Below are positions 47,051 to 58,100 of a DNA stretch of 64,000 bases, piece by piece (the first letter of the stretch is position 1; each line of letters starts with the position of its first letter). Location of the stretch: positions 4,568,804 through 4,632,803 of the forward strand of contig OZ038321.1 in assembly GCA_964035795.1 (NCBI GenBank), written 5' to 3'. The position numbers and the translations under genes are program-made. The notes under the pieces are model-generated. The model was not told the DNA's origin and did not search any database. It saw only the letters and a program-made list of their open reading frames with translations. Origin of the DNA: Pterobdella sp. o SKG-2022 (taxonomy: Eukaryota > Annelida > Clitellata > Hirudinida > Piscicolidae).

Positions 47051-47968
47051 ATGGAAACTATAGTGAAAAAAGAGCCTAAAGATCAGTTGGATAATGAAAG
47101 TCAATTATTAGACTTGATAAGCAAACAGGGCGAGAATGGCATTACAAGTGATTCAGTTTTGGAAAAACTACCTTCTTTTACTACCGAAATGTTGGTACAG
47201 TCTATTAATAGTTTGATGAAAAAGAAACAACTTCAAATAGGTAAAAAAGCAAATGGAGAATTGGTCTACAAACTCAATCAGAGCTCAATAACAACCTCAT
47301 TGAAAGGAGCAGACAATGAAGAAAAACTTATATTCAAACTTATTGGTGATGCTGGTAACAAAGGTATTTGGAACAAAGATTTACATCATCTTTCAAAAAT
47401 CAATATAACAAGACTCAATAAAATACTTAAAAAAATGGAAGGAGAGAAATTGATTAAAAGAGTTAAATCAGTAGCTCACTCTGCACGCAAGATGATTTAT
47501 ATGTTGTATGAACTGACTCCTGACAAGTCATTGACAGGTGGGGCATGGTATGGACCTCAGGGGTTCGATGTTGAATATGCTGAAGCTCTGGCTCAATGCT
47601 GTGTATCAATACTGGCAAAAAACAAAAGCACAACAGAAACAGGTGCAAACAGCCTACAACGACACTTCATGACTTCAGCACAAATCTTAAAAGTAATAGT
47701 AGACCACAAAGTCAGCAAAACTGAGTTAAGTCTGAAAGACATTGAATGGTTATTAGAAACTTTGGTATATGATGGGGTGATAGAAAAAGATGAAAGTGGA
47801 GGAGAAGGAGCTAAAAGATTTAGATCGAAAAAGGTGGTGTCTCAGGGCGGGGGTTTGATGAGTGTGCCATGTGGTGGGTGTCCCCTTATTAAACAATGCC
47901 ATTTTGATGGTTACATCTCCCCACAAACATGCCAATATATGAGTGACTGGCTCGATTCTGTTTTATGA
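47051..47968 (+). CDS. POLR3F: POLR3F (RPC6/RPC39), RNA polymerase III subunit
   Basis: A single uninterrupted frame of 305 residues (human about 316). The subunit belongs to the TFIIE-like RPC3-RPC6-RPC7 subcomplex that opens promoters and recruits Pol III in the nucleus. Tandem winged-helix domains are visible: residues about 18-75 (LLDLISKQGENGITSD), 90-160 (GNKGIWNKDLHHLSKIN), then the linker GGAWYGPQGFDVEYAEAL and a third winged helix. The C-terminal iron-sulphur motif is present: Cys274, Cys277, Cys283 and Cys294 in CGGCPLIKQC and ISPQTC. The gene has no introns, unlike every other complete gene here, and an A-rich run lies about 90 nt after its stop, so a retroposed origin is possible. 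Start chosen at the first ATG, preceded by AT-rich DNA. Confidence 0.97.
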   Translation: METIVKKEPKDQLDNESQLLDLISKQGENGITSDSVLEKLPSFTTEMLVQSINSLMKKKQLQIGKKANGELVYKLNQSSITTSLKGADNEEKLIFKLIGDAGNKGIWNKDLHHLSKINITRLNKILKKMEGEKLIKRVKSVAHSARKMIYMLYELTPDKSLTGGAWYGPQGFDVEYAEALAQCCVSILAKNKSTTETGANSLQRHFMTSAQILKVIVDHKVSKTELSLKDIEWLLETLVYDGVIEKDESGGEGAKRFRSKKVVSQGGGLMSVPCGGCPLIKQCHFDGYISPQTCQYMSDWLDSVL

Positions 47969-47987
47969 TCAACTTTTAATTTTTTCC

Positions 47988-47993
47988 AATAAA
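47988..47993 (+). terminator. POLR3F polyadenylation signal
   Basis: AATAAA 20 nt after the stop codon, with a T-rich segment downstream. Confidence 0.7.
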
Positions 47994-49186
47994 TTTCAAA
48001 ATTTTGTATAGTTGACTTTTTATGATTTATTTGTGGATTTATAAATTGTTGAAAATACCAAAAAAAAAAAGAAATAGCGCAAAAAAAGTACGTTTCAAAA
48101 AGATATAAAAATATCTGAAGAAAGATTCAAAAGGCTATAAATCAAAAGTAGTATGGATGTTGAGCATTGAAGTTAGTGAGATTTTAGGGCCAGCAAACAC
48201 AAAGTATTTAAGACACGAAGCTTTTCGTAAGACTATTAAGATTTTTATAGCGCACGGTTATCAATTCAAGGTTGCTTCAGAGGCGCTCAAGGTTTGTAAG
48301 AGATTATGGCTGGGGTTGTTTATGGTATGTGAGTTTTCAAAAGTTCATGAGCGCAAGTTAGAAGAGAATTCCACAGACGTGGAGCTTGGTGAGAGAAAGA
48401 CTAGCGTATATCAGTCACAAACACGAAAAACTTGCTTTTTAAATAAATACTTTGTTGACCGTACAATTTGATGTAGGATATTATACTTCAGTTAGTGATC
48501 CTTCAGACAGACAACTAAGTTTGTATGCGCTAGCCCTCAGTATTCCTAAGGTAGAATAAAAAAATAAGAAGTTTGTTTGGAGTAAATTTGTTCATTCTTT
48601 ATAAAAACTTATAAGATTCTTCCATCAACGCTCTTATAAGCAAGCCTAAATGATTTATTTCAAGTCACAATAAATTCACACGTGGTCATGAAGTTCGGAC
48701 AATTTGGTACTTATGAAATTTACTCCAAGAAGCAGCAAAATTTACATATTTTCTATAGTCAATACAATAAATGCATTATGAATGTAGAAAAGTCGAGATA
48801 TTCAATATCACTGGACACAATTAAAATCAATTGAACACTCCAATATGTTAGTATAATATCGATTCTGTTGGATTCAATCCTAATTTAAATAAATCATGAA
48901 ATTTATTTGAAAAGTTGAAAATTTAGAAACTCCAGAAAATATAAACAGTTAGTCTTCATTAAGTTTTATAAAATTTTTGAGTGGTTGGAAAACAATGATT
49001 GGTCTAAATAAATTAACAACTATGAAATCTCTTCAATTGTCGGCTGTTTCCTCGAGAGGTTTTTTCTGAAATATTTCGATAAATCGTAGTTTATAAGTTT
49101 AAAATAGCAGGAATTATAACAAAATTTCAAAAAAAAAAACGAGATGAGCAAAGGCTTTAAGCTTGAATAGATCTTCATTGCTCATA
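47994..49186. other. Intergenic between POLR3F and NUMA1
   Basis: Contains the dispersed repeat 48237-48365 and otherwise no gene. The 104-codon frame at 48157 is mostly that repeat and is not called as a gene. Confidence 0.5.
48237..48365 (+). repeat. Dispersed repeat, copy 1 of a pair
   Basis: Matches 50511-50665: TTTTTATAGCGCACGGTTAT, then TTCAGAGGCGCTCAAGG, TTTGTAAGAGATTATGGCTG and GTGAGTTTTCAAAAG occur in the same order. Origin unknown. Confidence 0.8.
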
Positions 49187-52100
49187 TTATCTTCCTAGGT
49201 TTTGTCTAGAAGGAATCTTGAGCAAACTGTATGAAAGACTATTGTGAGTGTGGTGTCCCTCACAACAGCATAGAAAAAAAATGCTAGATACATAGTTCAT
49301 AAACTCCAACCTCAGAATAAACGCGAAGCTTAATGACGTTTCAAAGCAAATATTCATATAATAACTCAACTTAAATCCCAATAATTATGTAAATTATAAT
49401 GAATGAAACAGACAATCTCTACCTTGTTATTTCTCTTGAAAACTCGCTGAATGACCTTTTTAGGGGTGAAGCCGACGTCAAATGCCACATTCTCCTGGTC
49501 AGATTTTGCTGTCTTATGCTTCAAGTGAAAAATATTACTAATGAAGTTAACAATTAGTTGATAAACTAAACAAATTGCTTACATTAAAACAAAGTATTTT
49601 ATTGGGACAGAGCTTTTTCATATTTTATATATCACCATCAGGTAACTGTTGTTCTAATTAAAAAATGCCAAATCTGGTTTGTTCAACCCATTAATGCCTA
49701 GCGTCCTATACGCAGTCCACTTGAAAAAATAATCCTAAAAACTTGAAGACAAATAAATTTTAAACGGATAATATTAGCAATGCATATCTTCGTCTTGTTC
49801 AAGGTATTCATAATGAGTTATATATGTAAAAAAACATTGTATGATAGCTTATTCAAAGTGACCAAAAGATCAGTTTTCACAAATAGACATCAGCATAAAA
49901 GGCTTATAACATTGATATATATCCACTTTTAAATTTATACATCAAAATAACACAGAAAGTGTTAAGTAACGATTAAATTGAAAAAATAAATCTTAGCTGT
50001 ATTGTATTGAACCTCAGAGTTATCAGTCTCAGAGGCTTTTGATTTTTTGGGAGTGCCACTAAATAGATCTTTCAACTGCCTTCCTTTGCTTTTTTTGGCA
50101 ACATTTTCTTCAGACTATAATGCAGATTGATTTCAAATTACATTATTTCAACTTGACGTAAGAGATTAGTTTTTATTCGATAATTTAGGTGTGAAATGCT
50201 TAGTAAATTTTTTTTAATGTCTAAAATTATTTATTTTATTATATTGATTGTAAAAACTATTAAACTAATTTCTGAACTAACAATGGTAATTAAATTATAA
50301 ATAATTAACATGAATTTGTCGAAAATTTTAGTTGAATAAAAAAATATCAATGTACTTCCTTCTTGTGGAGTGAGACGAAAATAATTAACACATATCAAAC
50401 CTTGTAATCTTGGGAATTTCTTTTGCATAATTTGGTGATGGGAGAGTCAAGAGATGATTTTCTCAATCTTTTCAACGGTGACTGTGGAAATATTATTATT
50501 ATTATTAATATTTTTATAGCGCACAGTTATCAATTCAAGATTGCTTCAGAGGCGCTCAAGGTTTGTAAGAGATTATGACTGGGGATGTTTATGGTATAAG
50601 TGAGTTTTCAAAAGTTTGAGAAAGTTCATGAGAGAAGATGATGAGCGCAAGTTAAAAATATAATGGAAAACATGAAGTAAAATTAACACTCAATGATTGG
50701 AATAAAAATAATATAATAAAATCAATATAATAAAACAGCTAATAACTAGATTTCTTTACATATATTTCGATAAAAAAAATATTAAAGAAATCGGTAAAAA
50801 TTGCATAAGACGCAGTTGAATGCAAGTACTTTAAGATAGAAATTACTCTCCCATGAAGCTTCATAAAACTCTGATGAAAACCTCATTTCCAACCAATCAA
50901 AGCTAACCTGCTTAATCTTCTTTACAGCCTGTCTGAAGATCTCCCCTCTGGCCACATAAGTGAGATCATCATTCGAGCGACCCATAGGATCAACAGGAGA
51001 TTCCACCAGCTTTTGTATATCTTTAGCACTCAAATGCAGCTCTTCAAGAGGGTATGAAGATTTGAGGTGTGGGAGGTAAAATGAATTGCGACGAAGGATT
51101 TCTTCAAGTCGATCCTCACCTTTGAGGTTCTGATCTTTTTCTTCGACCACACGATCCAGGCAATATGTATCCCTGCGAATCTTTGAATCCTGAGATTTGG
51201 TCATTTTCTTGGGTATATTTTCAATGGTGGGTATTTTGAATTGGTTGCTTTGGTCTTGCAGAGATTGTTTCGTCAATTGACCCCACTCAAACTCCTCTGG
51301 CTCATCTTGGCAGGGAAACAGTGCTAAGTAGCCTTCTGATGATTATGATGTTATAAAATTATTAACAATACAACCTTACATAATACAGAGTTTGAAACAA
51401 CTTGAGACTTAACTATTCTTTTAAAGCTTAATGAATTAATGTTCTTGTAGACCAATGCGTTTAAAATTACCATGAATAAGACAGTTTTTAAATTTGATGA
51501 AATACAACATAAGTTTATGTATTTTTCCATAATTTCACTGAACTTCCACTTATCACATAACTATTTATAAATCTCCTAAAGCCCTACAAAATTTTTCGTG
51601 AAAAAGACATACTTGGTAAAGCCTGCCTAGGTTCTAATGGTTTAGGGACCTCAGGCGACGAGAAGACGACACACTCTGTCGCCGCTTTTTGGGCACTAGC
51701 TTGCAAGGGAGGGTGGTTGGCCTTTGACTTGCTCGTGTATGTGATGATAGGGATGTCTTGAGATGGTAAAGTGGTTGGGGCACCATAGCTTTAGGGAATG
51801 TTAATATGTTTAAAGTTTGGCGAATCATAATTAAACATCATCATCATCATCATCGTTCAAATCCGTTTTCATGATAGCATGAAACTTAGTAAAACTAACC
51901 GATAAACTACACAAAACATCAAAAACACTAAACACACAACGTCATAATCCCCCTCCCCTCTCCCAATCACTGAAAACAACAAGCCTATACACCAACAGCA
52001 TTGAACACAGGAGGATACAAAACCAACTTGTTCCAAGATCCATCTTTCCTCGTTATGGATCGGGTCATCCTCCTTGTGGTCGCATTCACTTTAGGAGTGG

Positions 52101-55100
52101 GTTTTTTTGTCGGTAATCCTGGTGGTTTACATTGGTTGTGAAGTAGTTTTGAAGGAATTATATGAAACATTAATGAATATTGAACAAATAATAAAAATAA
52201 GTAAATAGATAAATAATGAATAAAATAAATAAATGATAAATAATAAAACATAATTAGATGAGAGTCCAAAAAGGAGATATAAATAACTTGATGTAAAAAT
52301 TTGCATGCATGAAAAATAAATGAACTTTTAACTTTTTTCTTTTGAGCTGTTCAGTTCAGGTAATGATGTTTGCTTGCTGATGCCTTCCTGTGAATCCATG
52401 GAAAACAATCATATAAATGATGGAATACATGAATTTAATTAATTAAATGGATAATTAACTAACTAAATAATCAATAGAAGGTTGTTAGATAACTTATTTA
52501 TTAAATAAATTAGGTGAATAAATTATTATGATTAACTAAACGCACGGCCCGCATAGCTCAGCTGGTAGAGCTTTAGACTAGTTATCTAAAGTAACCAGGT
52601 TCAATCCTGATCGGGCCGACAATTATATACACAAGGAGTAGCACCCTGTGAAACACCTTTTGAGCTAATTAAACCCCTATATGGGGCAACTGGAAGTTGA
52701 TCTATAAAAAAGAACTAAACTAGCTTATTAACAAAAACGATTTGAACCAAATACTTTCATTAACTGAATAATACGAAGTTGAACTCACATTATCAAGTAT
52801 ACTAACTTCAAGTTTTATAATGTGAGTTCAAATTAAAGCTTCATGTTATTATTCATTAAATGAAAGTGTTTGATTCAAATCGTTTTTTTAATAAATTATT
52901 GATTAATATCAAATTGAAAACTAACTAAATAACTAAAGATTACTTCAATAACTAAACAACAATAACCTGTTGAGAATTGATGGAGTGAACTTTGGACACA
53001 AGTTTCTTGGCTTTCTGCATGGAGTCAGTCATACCTGATTTTTGATCACTTGAAGCCATGAGCAACTCGCTAATCTCGGCAACTTTCTTCTTAACACTAT
53101 CTATCTCTTCATCTTTCGTCTGGCTTATCAACCGATTTCTTCCTTCTAATGTTTCAACAAACTCTTTAGTTTGTGTCAATTTTCTGTCATTATATTCCAT
53201 AGATTTTTTTATATCGTCCATATATGAGAACATTAAATTCTCCCTCTTTTCAAACTCTTCAATCCTTATTTGTTGTTTTTCAGCCTCTTCGACAAGTTTA
53301 GATTCCTTAGATTTGACATGTTTCAACTCTAGGGCGAGTTTTTCTTTGTCGTTTTTGATTGTTTCAATCTCATTCACCACCAAATCATCCCTCTGTTCCT
53401 TCAAAGTTTTGTTTTCATCTTCGAGTTTGGCCATCTCAGTCTTTTTGAGTTTCAACTCTTTCTCAATCTCAACACATGCTCTTTGTTGTATCTCATTAGT
53501 CTTTTCTAGTTTCGTCATCTCCTTTTTGAGCTTATTGAAATCTGACTTCATTCTTGAAGTTGTGAGTTCTAATGAAGAAATACTCTCTTTCATCTGCTTT
53601 CTTTCATCATTCCATATTTCCTCATCTTTCATCCTCTCATTCATCTTCCTCTCATGGACCTCTTTCAAACGCGCCGCACGGGAATTTAGTTCCAGAGTGG
53701 TCTTCTCTAAACCTTCCTTCATCACATACAATTCCTGCTGTTTTTTGCCTGCAACATTCAGCTCTTCTCTCAACTTCAACTCCACACCTTGCATTGATAT
53801 CACCTTCTTTAACAAGTCTTTATTCTCGCACGCCAGTCTGCTTTCATTCTTTATTAATTCAGCCATTCTATTCTCTAATATTTCTTTATCTTTTTGTTGA
53901 GTTTTGATAGATTCTTCTACACTTTTTGTATCTTGCTGCAACTGCTCTTGCAAGCTTGTATTTTTGGCTTGGAGGTTAGCAACTTTAGATTTGGCTTGTG
54001 TCAATTGTTCAATAACACTTAAATGAGAACTCTCTTTGTCGGCATTTATCTTTTCCAAAGTTGAAACAGTGTCTTTTAATTTATTCATATCTTCATTCCT
54101 CTCTTCCTTCTCTTTTAACAAAAATTTTTCTCTTCTTTCTAATTCAATAATTTTTTCCTCAAAAGCTCGCTCTAAAATAGTTATTTTCTCAATTAAATTT
54201 TTTTTTTCACTCATAAGTGCTTTATTTTCTTGGATAGTTGTAGATAATTCATTCTCTTTCAAATCTTTCTCTTGCTTCAAGATGTTATAATGTCTTTCTA
54301 TAGTCTCCATTTCGACCTTGGTTTGCTTCAACTCCTCCTCAACCTCACCCAACGATTTCTCTTGAACCACACTTTTTTCCTCTAACCTCGATACCTCTTC
54401 TTTCAACTCAGTGAGACGTAGATTCAATACCTCCTTCTCTTCCATTAAATCCTCTTCATTTCTAACTAATTCAGCGACTTTTTTCTCGTGTTTTTCCTTC
54501 AAACTATCCAGTTGTTCATTTAAATTTTTTTTTTCAGTCAGAAGATCCTCTTTTTGTTGAATGATTGTGTCCAATTCATTATCTCTGACTTCCTTCTCTC
54601 CCTTCAAAACCTCATTGTGGCTTTCATAAGTTGCAAGTTGAACCTTGACTTCTTCCAGTTTTTTTTCAATTTCACAATTCAATGTCTGTTCTCCTAAAAA
54701 CTTCTTTACCAGTCTTGCAAACTCCTCTTTTAAGCCTGATAGTTGTTCATTTAAATTTTGTTTTTCGCTCAAAAGGTTATCTTTCTGTTGTGTAATAGTG
54801 GATATTTCATTATCTTTTATTTCTTTTTCTTGCTGCAAAGTGTCGTTATGGCTTTGGAGAGAAACTATCCGAGCTTCAGATACTTTCAATTGCTCCTCAA
54901 TTTCACTATATGAGTTTTGTTGGTCAGCATTATTCTTTTCAAACTTTGTGAATTCTATTCTCATGTTATTAATTTCCACAGTTATTATTTCCTTTTCTTT
55001 CGATAACTCCTCATTTTTTCTTTCTAATTCAATAATCTTCACCTCAAATTCTTTTTTCAAACTAGCTATTTGATCCTTTAAACTTTGTTTTTCAACCAAA

Positions 55101-58100
55101 AGTGTCTGATTCTGTTGTGTTACCGAGGACAATTCATTATTACTCATGTCTTTCTCCTGTTTCAAAACATCGTACTGATTAGTAAGGATAGCCAAGTTTG
55201 CTTGACTTTGTTTCAAATTTTTCTCAAGTTCATCATAGGAACTCTGTTGCATCTTAATTTTCTGTTTCAATTTGGTGAACTCTTCTTTTAGTTTAGTGAT
55301 ATCTATATTCATTAAAGCTTTTTCTTCTAACCAACAATCTTCTTTTTTATTTAATTCAGTGATTTTTTCTTCATATTTTGTTTTTAAGCTTGTCATTTCT
55401 TCCTTTAGATTTTGTTTTTCGCTACAAAGAATTTCATATTGTTGATTCATTGCAGACAATTCATTGTTTTTGGCTTCCTTCTCCCTCTTCAAAACCTCGT
55501 TGTGGCTTTCATAAGTAGCAATTTGAACCTTGGTTTCTTCCAATTGTTTGTCAACATCACAATACAATGTCTGTTGATCAACACATTTTTTTTCCAAATT
55601 TGAAATGTTAACTTTCATCTCAGCTAGATCTGAACTCATAAACTCTTTCTCTTTTAACATAACCTCTTCTTGTCTTACTAAATCATCAATTTTATCCTTC
55701 AAGCTAGTTATCTCCTCAGTTAAACATTTATTTTCGCTCAAATGATTTTCACATTGTTGGATGCTGGCAGACAACTCATTATTTTTCACCTCTTGTTGAT
55801 CATGTAAATTTTTATTCTTGATTTCGAGTTGGTCACAGTGTGCTCTCGTCTGTTTCAATTGTTCCTCTAAACCTTCAATAGATTGTTGCTGATCAAAATT
55901 TTTCTTTTTTAAAGTTGAAACTTCCTCTTTGAATTTTTCGATATTTTCATTAAGTAATTCTTTCTCTTCCAACAATGATTTCTCTTTCTCCAATGATTCT
56001 TTAATTTTCTCAAAATGCTCCTCTTTTAAACTAGTTATTAAATCATTTAAACTTTGCTGTTCAATCAAAAGATTTTCCCTCTCACTGGTCATTGTAGATA
56101 GCTCTTTCTCTTTATCATTATGAGATGATTTCAACTCAGAAAGCTCATTTCGCAATGCATCCAACATGCTTTTCAAACATAGTTTATCTTTCTCGCAGAC
56201 ACCTAAAAGATCGCATTGCTTCTGCAGCTGGGTCTGCAGATTTTCAATATCATCGTTAAGTTTCATCTCCACCACATCACCCCAACACTCCCCTTCATCC
56301 ATGCCTGAGTGGGTTTAATTGATTGGAGTATGTTTAAAGATGCATCAAATCTATTATGTAGTCACAATTTGATTGGATGTTCACAAAATAAACATAAATA
56401 TTCAGAAATACTTAACCAATTGTAGTATAATTTATCTACTATTAAAAAATATCCTCGTAAAATATAAAACACTACATCTAACGACTCAAAAATAATTAGA
56501 AACGGACTAAAAAACTCTATAGATTGAAATAGTTATTATAACAGCTCATAGATTAAAATAATTAATATTAAACAATCACTTTTATTAAGCTTTTCATGCA
56601 ACTCCTGCAGTTTACTTTTCAATATTTCCATCTCATGCTGGTTTTCCACTTTCACAACATGCATATATCCCTTCAACTTCTCTATCTCTTGTGACTTCAC
56701 TTTCAGCTCATCTTCTTTCATCTATTTGAATACATTGTATTGTAGTTGTTCGATGGGGTAGATAAAATAGAATTCATGATATAACAGTTTTCCTATAATC
56801 AAATCCTTTTTATAACCCGTTTTCCTTTACCAAGGGTTGGGCAATGAGATATATAAAAATTACAATTTCAATAGCAAATATGAAAACTTTGAAATGAATA
56901 TTTATAAGGACTTTAAAGAAACAGCATATGTTTTTTGTATAGTATTTTTCAACAAAAACATCAAACGTAAGAAATTTTTTAATACATTTATTTGAAAACA
57001 AAAGCTCAAATTAATTGATAAGTATGTTCCACACATTTGATGTTTTTGTTGAAAAAAAACATATAGTCTTATAACAGTGGTATCAGTTTTATAACATCCT
57101 GAATTGCACTTTCATCATAAAAATCTTTCAAATCTATAATAGTAAGCAAGGCCATTAGGTCGCCCTTACTGGGGTTGGTTTGTGCAATTGATAGGTTTCA
57201 CAGGGCGTTACTCAATATTATAATAAAATAATAACAGCGCCCATTTATATAACGATAGAGAACAAACTAATAAAAGTCAAAACTAAACTAAACATACTGA
57301 TAACTGTTGTTCAGTAGATTGAGCAGACAGTAGTAAAGTTGACAATTCTTGCAGTTTATTCTTGTGCTCCTCACAAGCTTCCTTCATTGAACAAATCTCT
57401 TGCGACAAGACGTTATTGTGGTTTTCAATGGAACTGTTCATCTCTTTCAGTTCTGTTAGTTCTTTCTCTAGGTTCTTCTCTCTTGAATTGTTTTCATTGG
57501 TTATATAAGTTATACAGTTATATAGTTATACAAAAGCAATGAAATTTATATTACTTCATCAAAATAATTGTATGGTATTTTTTTTTTGTATATTAATTAT
57601 GTGGCCTAGGAACTTTTTGCGTTCATGCCACTATAACCACATTCATGATTGAAAATTAAATAAACTATCAAACCCTCGCCAACATAAACGCATTAAAAGA
57701 GCAAACCAAACACTTATTAACTGAATAACACAAACACTCATCATCATGATAACTAAGTAACACAAGCACTAAATACAACAAACCAACCTGGTCTTTGAGT
57801 CAAGCACCTCGTTTTCAGAAATCCTCAAATCCTCTTGCAAAGAAAGTAATTCAGACTTCAAATTCTTAATCCCCCTTTGATGCCTCAGCTCTGTCTCCTT
57901 CAACAGATCACTCAACTCTTTAATTTGCGTTACTCTTCTATCTATCTCATTCTCCTTCCTGAAGATTTCTTCCTCAATATTGCAGCGAAGTTGTTTCTCT
58001 GTCTTCAGTTTGAAAGAAAGAATGTCCAGTCTTTCTTCTGTCTGTAGCATCTGTTGTCCAATGGTGGAAGACGTTATTGTGAGGATGAAGTGTATTGAAA

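Noticed and set aside
48157..48471. 104-codon plus-strand frame after POLR3F
   Set aside because: Its centre is the dispersed repeat also found at 50511-50665, where the frame is broken.
51634..51828. Alternative NuMA exon frame ending with a basic stretch (PKKRRQSVSSSRRLRS)
   Set aside because: It looks like a nuclear signal, but it ends in a stop and does not connect in phase to the strongly conserved next exon. The other frame (from C-TAT-GGT) joins both neighbours. cDNA would settle it.
52551..52622. A functional tRNA gene
   Set aside because: The cloverleaf is plausible, but the same head and the following body recur as scattered fragments, so a SINE is the better reading. A tRNA covariance-model scan would decide.
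53058..53900. 280-codon plus-strand frame rich in Ser and Phe
   Set aside because: Antisense shadow of the NuMA coiled-coil exon. The minus strand carries the heptad pattern and the splice chain.
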